Counted from the stretch's first letter, positions 27,386 to 36,400 are shown. The stretch is DNA of 64,000 bases from Bacteroidota bacterium (GCA_026391455.1 JAPLEH010000009.1:1-64000), one strand, 5' to 3'. The notes: generated by a model from the sequence alone, not told the origin. Made by a program: numbers and translations.

Positions 27386-29125
27386 TTACTTATTGAAATA
27401 TTCTTTAATGTCATTGTCAATAGTTTTCCCTTTGTAATAATTATCTATATCAAAATTTTCGCCGCCATAAACATCCTGATTTGCTTGTTTAGCCATAAAC
27501 CAAGTTTCAAAGGAGGTCCATTTCCCCTCTAAGTTATTAATCTCCTCTTCTACAGTAATATCTATATTTGACTTATTCAACTTTTGTTTATCAATCATTC
27601 GCGATATCGCAGCTATGATTGCCATTTTTCCATAACGCAAACCGCTGCCCCAATTTTTATTATTGATTTCATTCAGTTTTAGTAATATTCTATAGGCAAA
27701 GTACATTTCCATATAATTAACTGAACTATTAAACAGATCATCGAAAGAATTTTTTCTAAATAGTACTTCGCTTCCTTTTTGGCGAGCCCATCTTGGTTGT
27801 CCGCAATAAGCTAGGTAGGCTCTCAAAAAATTATACCTATCAATTATTAGATTCTTATTTATATAGCCTCCATTAATTCCGTAATAAAATTCTCCTTTTT
27901 TCCTTTCATAGTAAAACCCGAAATCTTCATATACCTTTCGCTGAATTTCATATTGCACTTTTTCATTAGATCTTCGATCTGCTTCTTCAACACGGCTCTG
28001 CTGATTAGTTGAGTTAGAAAGCTCTTCAATCAATTTCATGTCAACTTTCTCATAATCTTTCAAAATAATTATCTTCAGCATAACTTCCTTAGTATCGAAT
28101 AGTCGAATATTATGGTGCATGTCTTCATCCCATATTTTACTAAGTGTATAAGCAGTTTGGCCACCATTGATAATCTGAGGGTTAGTCATAATTACTTGGC
28201 CAATATTTTCTTCACCAGTCGTTTCAGAAATCTTAAAAGAATTTGCAAGTAATGTTATCCCATTATTTAAAAGAGCAAATTCATTAGATGTTGAGTTTAA
28301 AATGCTATTTCGGATTCCTTGGTTCACTTTGTTTTGCGATAAAGACAAATAATTCCTCGGATTGAATTTTAATATTGAATTTTTATACTTTGATAGAATT
28401 TTACCAATTTCTTTCGTCGGAACAAAAAGAACTCTTACTTCAAAATCGCCATATTTTGTTGGAATCTTTCTTTTTAAAACGTTTGCGCCATCATCATTCA
28501 AGGTTATTGTAATCTTAATTTCTTTAGGATCAAAAAAAGTACCCGAGCATAGAGGGAAAACTAATTCATTATATGTTCGATCAAAATTAAAAATCTCGTA
28601 GCTTGCATCATCAATCAATTTTTTTATTTGCGTATCGGTATATCGAGTAATATTTCCCAAAAATATTACCTTATAAATCCAATTTGCGTGGTCATGAATA
28701 GCTTTCCATTTTTTATGTAACGCCTTTATCTTATCATTATATTTTTCAATTTCGATTCCTTTTAAAATATCGACAATTTCCATTTTAATAATTTCATCTG
28801 CAGTTATTGATTTTGTCTTGAAATTAGAAGAGTCAATTCTGAATTTAGATTGAATTAAAAGTAGTACTTTGTTTTCCTCGTCAAAATAATATGCATCTAT
28901 ACCTCCATCTCCAGTTTCATCTGTTAAATGAGCAAAACGTTCCTTGAAACTTGTTTGATTGCATTTGACTTTTAAAAACAGATGTATAAATGATTTAGCT
29001 CGAGCCTTATTAAGATTGTCAAGATCAGTGGAGGCAGGGTGATATGACTTGTATTCTACAGGAGCTTCACTTGATAATTTGTCGAGTAAACCCACAAGTG
29101 TTTCATACTTAATTTGATCTTCCAT
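27386..29125 (-). CDS. AIPR-family phage-defence protein with nuclease-like N-terminus
   Basis: 579 residues. The central AIPR signature is visible as EFALLNNGITLLAN and MTNPQIINGGQTAYTLSKIW, followed by LSNSTNQQSRV, near residues 280-380. The N-terminal region has DETGDGGIDAYYFD then VLLLIQSKF (about residues 68-93), which fits a PD-(D/E)XK nuclease core with Gln in place of Glu. AIPR proteins are linked to abortive infection and are often found beside restriction systems; the mechanism is not settled. The gene stands alone, is AT-rich, and is flanked by inverted GCGCCTAAC/GTTAGGCGC boxes at 29150 and 27374. Confidence 0.75.
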   Translation of the reverse strand: MEDQIKYETLVGLLDKLSSEAPVEYKSYHPASTDLDNLNKARAKSFIHLFLKVKCNQTSFKERFAHLTDETGDGGIDAYYFDEENKVLLLIQSKFRIDSSNFKTKSITADEIIKMEIVDILKGIEIEKYNDKIKALHKKWKAIHDHANWIYKVIFLGNITRYTDTQIKKLIDDASYEIFNFDRTYNELVFPLCSGTFFDPKEIKITITLNDDGANVLKRKIPTKYGDFEVRVLFVPTKEIGKILSKYKNSILKFNPRNYLSLSQNKVNQGIRNSILNSTSNEFALLNNGITLLANSFKISETTGEENIGQVIMTNPQIINGGQTAYTLSKIWDEDMHHNIRLFDTKEVMLKIIILKDYEKVDMKLIEELSNSTNQQSRVEEADRRSNEKVQYEIQRKVYEDFGFYYERKKGEFYYGINGGYINKNLIIDRYNFLRAYLAYCGQPRWARQKGSEVLFRKNSFDDLFNSSVNYMEMYFAYRILLKLNEINNKNWGSGLRYGKMAIIAAISRMIDKQKLNKSNIDITVEEEINNLEGKWTSFETWFMAKQANQDVYGGENFDIDNYYKGKTIDNDIKEYFNK

Positions 29126-29439
29126 TAACGTGTTATCTTTTAAAAATTGCGCCTAACTCATAATTTGATGATATAAGACGCACCTTTGAAATAAAAATCA
29201 CCATTGATAATCAAGGTGCTTAATTTTATACATATTAAACCTGCCTCTCTGCAAACAAGTTCTCGTTAAGACAATCCACCAAACACATACCTGTTTACAA
29301 ACTTTTACTCCCGGATATCACCTCCGAACTTACACCCCTCCCCCCACTCCCACAATACCAAAAACAGGGTATTTTTTCCCTCCCCAAAATTTCTTAAAAT
29401 CAGCCTACGTAGTTTTTTCATTCATATAATTCTATTCCC
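29126..29439. other. Gene-free spacer before the candidate RNA
   Basis: No coding frame is convincing. Contents: a GCGCCTAAC box at 29150, a C-rich stretch around 29330-29350, and a weak plus-strand terminator-like hairpin AATACC/GGTATT with T-run at 29354-29378. Confidence 0.5.
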
Positions 29440-29447
29440 TACTTTTA
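29440..29447 (+). promoter_or_regulatory. -7-like element before the candidate RNA
   Basis: TACTTTTA, one base off TAnnTTTG, placed so that transcription would begin at about 29451, the first base of the long outer stem. A T-run at 29413-29418 lies at the -33 position. Confidence 0.45.
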
Positions 29448-29448
29448 C

Positions 29449-29620
29449 CCTGCGTTATATTTCTGTACAAGGTGGGTCAACCTGCCTCTATTAAGTTGCG
29501 GGCTTTTTTATGCCCGCAACTTTACCGATAGTACGGTTCTGCACCCCCGTGCATATCTGTAATGGATATGCTGCCTTGTACAGGTGTAACGCAACGGGAC
29601 AGGCAGTACCGTATTTTTTT
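29449..29620 (+). ncRNA. Candidate structured RNA, about 170 nt, possibly 6S-like
   Basis: Four paired elements fit together. The outer stem is TGCGTTA/TAACGCA (29451-29457 with 29587-29593) plus CTGTACAAGG/CCTTGTACAG (29463-29472 with 29574-29583). Inside are an 11-pair hairpin (29493-29503 with 29512-29522) and a GCATATC/GATATGC hairpin (29551-29557 with 29565-29571). In addition 29533-29542 can pair with 29603-29612 beyond the outer stem (one mismatch), forming a pseudoknot or an alternative terminator stem, followed by seven T. A closing stem, an open bubble and an apical hairpin are also the layout of 6S RNA, which is the best alternative to a new RNA or a leader for the small gene at 29646. 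Confidence 0.55.
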
Positions 29621-29645
29621 CTGCCCCAAAAAAACACCTTACCCC

Positions 29646-29861
29646 ATGACCCGCCCCACCCCGCAACAGGTGCTGCAAGCCCTGCTCGATGGCAATGAAG
29701 ACCTTTTTATAGTAGATAATATCATCTCCACCGCCAAAGCCATTCTATATGTGGCGCAAACGGGTAAGCTGAGTACGGAGGGGAAATACACCCTTTTTGA
29801 GTTGGAGAAAAGGTTGTTGTTTTATGTGAGGTTGTGGGAAATGACGGATGTGAATTCTTAA
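29646..29861 (+). CDS. Small hypothetical protein, 71 residues
   Basis: The ATG at 29646 opens MTRPTPQQVLQALLDGNEDL, followed by helical segments (ILYVAQTGKLS, LFELEKRLLFYVRLWEM). The frame is open further upstream to 29562, but that part overlaps the structured RNA and has no protein-like character. The gene begins 26 bases after the T-run of the candidate RNA, so RNA and gene may belong to one unit. Function unknown. Confidence 0.5.
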   Translation: MTRPTPQQVLQALLDGNEDLFIVDNIISTAKAILYVAQTGKLSTEGKYTLFELEKRLLFYVRLWEMTDVNS

Positions 29862-29926
29862 GGGAAAGCTGTGCGGGGAAGGGAAGTTGAGTGGTGAGGG
29901 TTTTAGGTTGTAGGTTTTAAGTTTTA

Positions 29927-30155
29927 GGCCTGCCTGCCGCCAGGTAGGTTATAAGTTAAGGGATTGGGTCATGTTATGAGAATATTCATCACACGAATGC
30001 TTTCTCATGCGCTATCTTAAGAATACAGTCAATAATGAATAGCCGAAACGCAGGCGAGGGTTTTAAGTTGTAGGCCTGTCTGCCGCCAGGTAGGTTATAA
30101 GTTAAGGGATTTGGTGATATTATGAGAACATTCATCACAGGAATGCCTTCTCTGC
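29927..30155. repeat. Imperfect direct repeat of about 80 bases
   Basis: 29927-30009 (ggcctgcctgccgccaggta, then ggttataagttaaggg and gagaatattcatcac) recurs at 30073-30155 with scattered changes. Each unit begins with the inverted motif CCTGCCTGCCGCCAGG. Surrounding bases are ttttaggttgtagg-type words. The whole 29862-30218 spacer has no gene. Confidence 0.8.
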
Positions 30156-30175
30156 GTTATCATGAAATTAAAACC

Positions 30176-30213
30176 AAAAGTGAAAAGTCAATCTGGATGG
30201 ACTTTTCACTTTT
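30176..30213 (-). terminator. Intrinsic terminator for the S1C protease gene
   Basis: A perfect 14-base stem, 30176-30189 with 30200-30213, with a ten-base loop, located five bases past the stop codon in the minus direction and ending in a T-tract on that strand. Confidence 0.75.
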
Positions 30214-30218
30214 AACTT

Positions 30219-31586
30219 TTAACTTTTAGCTTTTTTTCTTCGGAATACTAATAGAAGAAGAATCACCAATGCTAATACACCCCCGCCTATGTAATAGTAC
30301 ATCTTCATATCGGTGGGTTCTTTATCCAGCCCCTTGTCGATATTACGCTGGGTGTCGCTGATCATTTTGCCAATGAAGGGGAAGGAACTGTTCATATCCT
30401 GTACTTCCTTGAATTTTTCCAGGGCTTTTTTAAAGCGCGAAGCATCGAAGAGACTCATCGCTTCTTCATAAGCCAGTGAGATATCGCTCATCTGAGGCGT
30501 GATGTCTTTTTTATCGAGAAATTCCTGTACGATGGTGCTGGGCACAATGAAATTCATTCCCTGCACTTCCTGCCCCCGCTGCTGGTCGATACTGCCAAAG
30601 GTAGCCAGCCCCACCACTTCGCCGGATTCATTCATCACCGGGCCACCACTATTACCATGGGTAATGGATGCATCCGTCTGCAATACTTCCCAGCCATCTT
30701 TCATATTCTTCTTGGCACTTACAAGTCCGCGGGTAAGCGATGCCTCGGAAATCGATTCTTCTGAGATCAATGGGTGAAAAGTGGCCACGGCGGGATAGCC
30801 CAATACATATACCTGATCGCCCACGCGCATATCCTTATCATTGCCCAGGCGTATGGTGGGGTAGGTATGCTTTTCCGTAAGGCGCAATATGGCCACATCC
30901 TTACCGGGTATAGGTTTGCCCTGCACCACCAGTTTGGCCGGTATCACCAATGGCACAATCTTATTGTTCTTGCCACTAACGCCCATCACTACACTAAATT
31001 CTTTGCTGATATCGCTCACTTCCATGGTTTGCGAAAAATACCAGCCATTGGCATCCAGCAGGGCTTTCGCTTCATCATCCGTGAGTTTGCGCTCCATGGA
31101 GCTTTCTATTTCCTTGGCATCATTCTCCATGATCTCCTGAAAGGCCTGTTTCGCAAAATTGGCCTTGGTCTCTTCATCATTTTCATCCACCACATGCGCA
31201 TTGGTAATTACATAGCCATCGGGGGTAATGATAAAACCGGAACCCACCATGGTAATGTCGAGGTCTTTGGTTACAGTTTTGGTACCCTTCATCATGTATT
31301 TGTCTACGTTGGCACAAAAGGTGCGGATATATACATTCCAGAAAAGATCTTTGGTGAAAGTGCCTTCGGCTTCCAGTTGTTCCTTTACCTGCAATGCGAG
31401 TCCTTCCAGGGCAGCCTGATCAAATTCGGGTTCGATGGCACTCACGGTTCCTTTAAAGGTAGCCTGTATCATTACCGTACCAGGCTTATTCCGTTCGGCG
31501 ATCTGCACGGGGCTCATGCCTTTTTGCTGGGCGATCAATGAGAGGGAAAGAATAGAAATAACAGTAAGGAGCAATAGCTTCTTCAT
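30219..31586 (-). CDS. S1C-like trypsin-fold serine protease with C-terminal membrane anchor
   Basis: 455 residues: signal peptide (1-20), a trypsin-like domain with catalytic His131 in ITNAHVVD, Asp in GKDVAILRL and Ser in HGNSGGP, then a helical segment (about 370-420) and a C-terminal membrane helix (YYIGGGVLALVILLLL) followed by RRKKAKS. There is no PDZ domain, unlike DegP/HtrA. A long insertion between His and Asp carries NDAKEIESSMERKL. Predicted to act at the outer face of the inner membrane in protein quality control. It is followed by a strong terminator. Confidence 0.85.
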   Translation of the reverse strand: MKKLLLLTVISILSLSLIAQQKGMSPVQIAERNKPGTVMIQATFKGTVSAIEPEFDQAALEGLALQVKEQLEAEGTFTKDLFWNVYIRTFCANVDKYMMKGTKTVTKDLDITMVGSGFIITPDGYVITNAHVVDENDEETKANFAKQAFQEIMENDAKEIESSMERKLTDDEAKALLDANGWYFSQTMEVSDISKEFSVVMGVSGKNNKIVPLVIPAKLVVQGKPIPGKDVAILRLTEKHTYPTIRLGNDKDMRVGDQVYVLGYPAVATFHPLISEESISEASLTRGLVSAKKNMKDGWEVLQTDASITHGNSGGPVMNESGEVVGLATFGSIDQQRGQEVQGMNFIVPSTIVQEFLDKKDITPQMSDISLAYEEAMSLFDASRFKKALEKFKEVQDMNSSFPFIGKMISDTQRNIDKGLDKEPTDMKMYYYIGGGVLALVILLLLVFRRKKAKS

Positions 31587-31609
31587 ACAGGAAGGTTTTG
31601 GTTGATGCC

Positions 31610-31617
31610 TAAAGATA
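31610..31617 (-). promoter_or_regulatory. -7-like element for the S1C protease gene
   Basis: Reads TATCTTTA on the minus strand, 24 bases upstream of the ATG. No clear -33 element. Confidence 0.35.
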
Positions 31618-31628
31618 GAAAAACCGCG

Positions 31629-32912
31629 TTAAAATAGTTTGAATCGTTCAAAACAGGCTTTCTCCAGCATGTCCCGGTCATCGGGGTGCGCAATATCGAT
31701 CAGCGCTTTGGCCCGCTGCCGGAGGTTTTTGCCAAATAAATAGGCCACGCCATATTCCGTTACTACATAGTGGATATGGCCTCTTGTGGTAACCACACCT
31801 GCCCCCGGTTTTAAAAAGGGTACAATGCGGTTGATGCCTTTGGCCGTGCGACTGGTTAAAGCGATGATGGGTTTCCCCCCTTCGCTGAGCGCTGCCCCCC
31901 GCATAAAATCCATTTGCCCGCCAATACCGCTGTATTGGGTGGTACCGATCGAGTCCGCACATACCTGCCCGGTAATATCTACTTCGATGGCACTGTTTAT
32001 GGCCACCACTTTGGGATTGCGGCGTATTACATGCGGATCGTTCACATAGTCGATATCGAGAAACACGAAGGCGGGATTATCATGTACATAATCGTACAGA
32101 CGCCGGGTACCTACGGCAAAGCCGGTAACGGTTTTATTTGGGTGTATTCTTTTCTGCGAATTATTGATCACATCTTTTTCAAACAGGTCAATGATGCCAT
32201 CGCTGCACATTTCGGTATGCACGCCCAGGTTTTTATGACTGTATAATGATTTTAATACTGCATCCGGTATGGTGCCAATACCCATTTGCAGGGTGCTGCC
32301 ATCTTCAATGAGGCCGGCAATGCGTTTACCAATGGTGAGTTCATCGGGCCCCACTTTAGCTCCATAATCCACCTGCGGCAGTTCCTCCTCGTGATACACC
32401 ATGGTGGTGAACCGTTTGGTATGAATGAGGCTGTCGCCATGTGTGCGGGGCACGCGCGGATTCACCTGTGCAATGATATGCGTGGCGGTATTCACGGCAC
32501 TGCGCGCAATATCCACCGATACACCGAGTGAACAATAACCATGCTCATCGGGTGGCGATACCTGTACGAGCGCCACATCAATATGCATTTGCTTGCGAAA
32601 CAGATCGGGTATATCACTGAGAAAAACCGGGATGAAATCAGCACGGCCTTCGTTCACCGCTTTGCGAACGGATTCCGATACGAACATGCAGTTGATATGA
32701 AAGGAATCCGCATATTCGGGTTTGTCGAGTTCAATATCACCCTGCACGGTGATAAAGGTTAATTCCACATCCCGCAATTCCGGGGCCCGTTTGGCGAGCT
32801 GGCGCAGGAGGAATAAAGGTGTTTGGGCACTTCCCTGTACAAATACCCGGTGACCGGATTGTATGACGGACAATGCGTCTGCGGCGGACTGATATTCAAT
32901 TGACATTTTCAT
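31629..32912 (-). CDS. Acetyl-CoA hydrolase/transferase family protein
   Basis: 427 residues, the normal length for 4-hydroxybutyrate- or acetate-type CoA-transferases. Visible features are the catalytic Glu in GVHTEMCSDGIIDLFE (about residue 230), the QMGIGTIPDAVL glycine-rich motif and the C-terminal GVAYLFGKNLRQRAKALIDI typical of the family. It moves CoA between acyl-CoA and a carboxylate in the cytosol; which acids cannot be read from sequence. It precedes aroQ on the same strand but is separated by its own region, so co-transcription is uncertain. Confidence 0.85.
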   Translation of the reverse strand: MKMSIEYQSAADALSVIQSGHRVFVQGSAQTPLFLLRQLAKRAPELRDVELTFITVQGDIELDKPEYADSFHINCMFVSESVRKAVNEGRADFIPVFLSDIPDLFRKQMHIDVALVQVSPPDEHGYCSLGVSVDIARSAVNTATHIIAQVNPRVPRTHGDSLIHTKRFTTMVYHEEELPQVDYGAKVGPDELTIGKRIAGLIEDGSTLQMGIGTIPDAVLKSLYSHKNLGVHTEMCSDGIIDLFEKDVINNSQKRIHPNKTVTGFAVGTRRLYDYVHDNPAFVFLDIDYVNDPHVIRRNPKVVAINSAIEVDITGQVCADSIGTTQYSGIGGQMDFMRGAALSEGGKPIIALTSRTAKGINRIVPFLKPGAGVVTTRGHIHYVVTEYGVAYLFGKNLRQRAKALIDIAHPDDRDMLEKACFERFKLF

Positions 32913-32983
32913 TTTGCAAAACTATCCCGAATACTGAGCGTGCGCCTGATTTTGATTACTGCCATTCCTGACAGCCATCAGTG

Positions 32984-33406
32984 CTATTTACGGGTGAGTA
33001 ACCAGTCGATGGCCAGTTCATATCCCTTCAACCCCAGCCCGATGATACTGCCTGCTGCCTTGGCAGACACATGCGATATTTTCCGAAATTCTTCCCGGGC
33101 ATGCACATTGGAAATATGTACTTCCACTACCGGAGCGGTGATAGCGGCGATGGCATCACCAATGGCTACGGAGGTATGTGTATAACCTCCCGGATTCAGC
33201 ACAATACCATCGTGTGAAAAACCCACCCGCTGCAATTCGTTGATCAGTTCGCCTTCCACATTGCTCTGAAAATAGTCAAACTCCACCGATGTATATTTTT
33301 TGCGGAGCGCATCGAGAAAAGTGTCAAACGACATATCACCGTACACGGAGGTTTCCCGGGTACCCAGCAGATTCAGGTTGGGGCCATTGATGATCGCGAT
33401 CTTCAT
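32984..33406 (-). CDS. aroQ: Type II 3-dehydroquinate dehydratase
   Basis: 140 residues, the normal AroQ size. It catalyses trans-dehydration of 3-dehydroquinate to 3-dehydroshikimate in the shikimate pathway. Motifs: IINGPNLNLLGTRE at the N-terminus, VYG with the catalytic Tyr, FQSNVEGELI, LNPGGYTHTSVAI and VEVHISN.H with the catalytic His. The ATG at 33404-33406 starts exactly at MKIAIINGPN; a TTG six codons upstream is rejected. It forms a dodecamer in known members. Confidence 0.93.
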   Translation of the reverse strand: MKIAIINGPNLNLLGTRETSVYGDMSFDTFLDALRKKYTSVEFDYFQSNVEGELINELQRVGFSHDGIVLNPGGYTHTSVAIGDAIAAITAPVVEVHISNVHAREEFRKISHVSAKAAGSIIGLGLKGYELAIDWLLTRK

Positions 33407-33455
33407 AGCCCGAATATAATTCAAATAAAAAAAGCTGCGAAATAATGTCCGCTTT

Positions 33456-33917
33456 TTAAAATACGGTCACGATCGGTATGCTTTTCACCAGCACTTCATC
33501 ATGATAAAAATTAACCCGTTTTACCTGGCTGTTGCGGGGCACAGCGATCATGGACACGGAGTCATCCGTTTCCTGTGCGTATTTATCTTTCTTCAGTTTG
33601 AAATACACATTCAACTCTTCCTTACCGGCTACTGACCGTTTAAATACCAGCGTATAGGCATGATGTACCGTTTTTACTTTACCGGCCACCACCCATTCGG
33701 CATCAAAATCAGGGTACATGGGACTATTACCTGCCGGTAAAAAAATATCACAGAACACTTCTTTATTGGTCACCACCCAGAGATTGTAGTCGGTGAGGGA
33801 AAAATTATGGTTAGCGAGTTTGTATCCGCGAATTTCTTTTACATCTTCATCAACCGGTCTTCCCGTGAAGGAACTGAGCACCATACTCAGTATGATCAGG
33901 GGTAAAAATTTCTTCAT
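33456..33917 (-). CDS. Hypothetical exported protein, 153 residues
   Basis: Signal peptide MKKFLPLIILSMVLSSFTG. The mature part begins with a short DVKEIRGYKL segment and continues as strand-rich sequence ending ILV-type (VNFYHDEVLVKSIPIVTVF). I do not recognise the family. It lies between carA and aroQ on the same strand, with about 50 bases to aroQ and 107 to carA. The ATG at 33917 is preferred over a codon seven residues upstream. Confidence 0.6.
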   Translation of the reverse strand: MKKFLPLIILSMVLSSFTGRPVDEDVKEIRGYKLANHNFSLTDYNLWVVTNKEVFCDIFLPAGNSPMYPDFDAEWVVAGKVKTVHHAYTLVFKRSVAGKEELNVYFKLKKDKYAQETDDSVSMIAVPRNSQVKRVNFYHDEVLVKSIPIVTVF

Positions 33918-34024
33918 TGCTGTCAGATTTGAATACAAAGCAACAACAATAAACTACCCGGGAAAATGCGGATGCGATGAACTGCTAATAGCAGCAGGTG
34001 AGTTGCGAAAATGACCGGTGAAAA

Positions 34025-35128
34025 TTAATTCGATGCTTTGATCAGATCCATGAACTCATCAAATAAATACCGGCTGTCGTGCGGGCCGGGGGTGCCTTCG
34101 GGGTGGTATTGTACCGAAAAGGCCGGCTTGCCTTTTACCCGTATGCCTTCGATGCTTTGGTCATTCAGGTTTACATGGGTGATCTCAATATGTTCGGCTT
34201 TCTTTACCGCTTCCGGATCCACACCAAAGCCATGGTTTTGCGTGGTGATCTCAGAACGGCCGGAGATCATATTCTTTACCGGGTGATTGAGACCTCGGTG
34301 GCCATGGTGCATTTTAAAAGTGGGAATATCATTGGCCAGTGCCAGCAACTGGTGACCGAGGCAAATGCCGAATACAGGCTTTTCTTCTTTCAGTATCGCT
34401 TTCACCGTTTCAATGGCATAATCCATTGGGGCCGGATCGCCGGGACCATTGGAGATGAAATAACCATGCGGTTGAAATTGCTTCACTTCATTGAGCGGTG
34501 TTTTGGCCGGAAATACTTTTACATGCGCCCCGCGCTCCACCATGCACTGCAGGATATTCTTTTTTACACCATAATCCATCACGGCTATTCGTATCGCTGC
34601 ATTCGTATCGCCCAGTTCATATACTTCTTTGGTACTCACTTTGGAAGCCAGTTCGAGGCCATCCATATTGGGCGTATCGGCCAGTTTTTTCTTCAGTGTT
34701 TCAATATCGGTAGTCTCTGAAGAAATGATACAGTTCATAGCACCCTTGGTGCGGATATGTGCCACCAGGGCCCGGGTATCCACGCCTTCGATGGAGACGA
34801 TCTTGTTCTTTTTCAGGTATTCGTTCAGCGAGCCATTGGCCATTTTGCGGGAGTACTGGTCTTCGAGGTTGCGGCCTATGAGCCCGTTGATCTTTACGCC
34901 GTCCGATTCCACATCGCCATCCCTCACGCCGTAATTACCAATATGGGCGCTGTTCATGATCAGGATTTGCCCGAAATAACTGGGATCGGTAAATACTTCC
35001 TGGTAGCCGGTCATGCCGGTATTGAAACAGATCTCTCCGGTAGTAGTACCAATGGCGCCAAAGGCTTTTCCATGGGCAACAGTTCCGTCGGCGAGCAATA
35101 AAACAGCGGGGATAGACTGATCAGGCAT
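34025..35128 (-). CDS. carA: Carbamoyl-phosphate synthase small subunit
   Basis: 367 residues. The glutamine amidotransferase subunit supplies ammonia to CarB for carbamoyl phosphate (pyrimidines, arginine). The N-terminal half has GEICFNTGMTGYQEV; the class I amidotransferase domain (about 180-365) has ISNGPGDPAPMD, the nucleophile Cys in FGICLGHQLLALA and His/Glu in QYHPEGTPGPHDS. carB is not in the window. A -7 element (TACATTTG, minus strand 35161-35168) lies 33 bases upstream. Confidence 0.95.
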   Translation of the reverse strand: MPDQSIPAVLLLADGTVAHGKAFGAIGTTTGEICFNTGMTGYQEVFTDPSYFGQILIMNSAHIGNYGVRDGDVESDGVKINGLIGRNLEDQYSRKMANGSLNEYLKKNKIVSIEGVDTRALVAHIRTKGAMNCIISSETTDIETLKKKLADTPNMDGLELASKVSTKEVYELGDTNAAIRIAVMDYGVKKNILQCMVERGAHVKVFPAKTPLNEVKQFQPHGYFISNGPGDPAPMDYAIETVKAILKEEKPVFGICLGHQLLALANDIPTFKMHHGHRGLNHPVKNMISGRSEITTQNHGFGVDPEAVKKAEHIEITHVNLNDQSIEGIRVKGKPAFSVQYHPEGTPGPHDSRYLFDEFMDLIKASN

Positions 35129-35160
35129 TTTTTGGGTTTTTGCTGAAAAAACAAATTGTG

Positions 35161-35168
35161 CAAATGTA
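35161..35168 (-). promoter_or_regulatory. -7 element for carA
   Basis: TACATTTG on the minus strand, a full match to TAnnTTTG, giving a 5' leader of about 25 nt. No clear -33 TTG is seen. Confidence 0.5.
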
Positions 35169-35357
35169 GGAAGGATGGGGGAAATTTTTAAGATGAGTTT
35201 TCAAGGACTTATACACAGGAAGAGTTGTCCTGATAAAGCAGAAAACAAATTGAAATCATTAGCCGACGAATAACCAACCCTTTTAATAATCCAATACTCA
35301 AAGAGAGTTTTGCAGTATATTACAATACCATTAATAGCTGATATTCATCCTTTTTAC

Positions 35358-35365
35358 TAATTTTG
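35358..35365 (+). promoter_or_regulatory. -7 element for the restriction-modification genes
   Basis: TAATTTTG, a full match to TAnnTTTG, 16 bases before the methyltransferase ATG at 35382. Confidence 0.45.
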
Positions 35366-35381
35366 GTAATTCGATAACAGA

Positions 35382-36392
35382 ATGAATTATAGTGAGTATA
35401 TAAATAGCACCCTGAAACCAAAGGTTACTGAAAAAGAGATCATTTTGGATCTTTTTGCAGGCTGTGGGGGCTTATCATTGGGATTCGAAGCAGCAGGATT
35501 CAGAACAATAGGCTTTGAAATGGATAAATTCGCTGCAGAAACATACAAGAAAAATCTGAATGGAGAATGCCATGCCATAAAGCTTGATTTAGATTTTAAA
35601 TACCCTGATGCTGAGATTATTATTGGTGGTCCGCCTTGTCAGCCATTTAGTGTAGGAGGTCATCAAAAAGGAATGGAAGATGCACGTGATGGCTTTCCAA
35701 TTTTTATTGATGCCGTGAAAAAATTAAACCCGAAAGTTTTCATGTTTGAAAATGTCAGGGGTTTGCTTTATACAAACAAATGGTATTTTGAACTTGTAAT
35801 TGAAGAGCTAAAAAAACTCGGATACTTCATAGAGTATAAATTACTAAATGCAGTAAACTTCGGTGTTCCACAAAACCGAGAAAGACTTTTCGTTGTAGGG
35901 CATAGATCAAAATTTACATTTCCAAAGCAACAAAGAACAAAAATAACAGTCGGCGATGCCATCGGAGATTTGATGTACACTATTCCGCCAGAAAGCAAAT
36001 TTTTAACACCCTCAATGGATGCATATGTTGCTAAATACGAAAAAGCTTCAGATTGCATAAACCCACGGGATCTTTATCCAGACAGGCCAGCCAGAACACT
36101 CACCTGTCGAAATCTTGCAGGAGCTACCGGAGATATGCAAAGAGTCAGGCTTAAAGATGGAAGAAGAAGACGTCTATTACACAGAGAAGCCGCGCGACTA
36201 CAGACATTCCCAGATTGGTTTGAATTCGTTGGTAACGAAACTCAACAATACAACCAGATTGGAAATGCTGTACCACCTCTTTTAGCATACCAACTTGCCT
36301 GTTCTGTGAAAGAGTGTTATAATCATCCTGAGATTTATTCTTTAGATGAAATTTCTGAAATTGAATCTCATAAGGTTCTAACTCTTTTTTAA
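35382..36392 (+). CDS. DNA (cytosine-5-)-methyltransferase of a type II system
   Basis: 336 residues with the ordered C5-methyltransferase motifs: I DLFAGCGGLSLGFEAAGF, IV GGPPCQPFS with catalytic Cys86, VI MFENVRG, VIII PQNRERLFVVG, a short recognition domain and X QIGNAVPPLL. It methylates cytosine at C5, protecting DNA from the endonuclease encoded eight bases downstream. Base composition is AT-richer than flanking core genes, which suggests horizontal acquisition. Recognition site not readable from sequence. Confidence 0.93.
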   Translation: MNYSEYINSTLKPKVTEKEIILDLFAGCGGLSLGFEAAGFRTIGFEMDKFAAETYKKNLNGECHAIKLDLDFKYPDAEIIIGGPPCQPFSVGGHQKGMEDARDGFPIFIDAVKKLNPKVFMFENVRGLLYTNKWYFELVIEELKKLGYFIEYKLLNAVNFGVPQNRERLFVVGHRSKFTFPKQQRTKITVGDAIGDLMYTIPPESKFLTPSMDAYVAKYEKASDCINPRDLYPDRPARTLTCRNLAGATGDMQRVRLKDGRRRRLLHREAARLQTFPDWFEFVGNETQQYNQIGNAVPPLLAYQLACSVKECYNHPEIYSLDEISEIESHKVLTLF

Positions 36393-36400
36393 GAAGTTGC

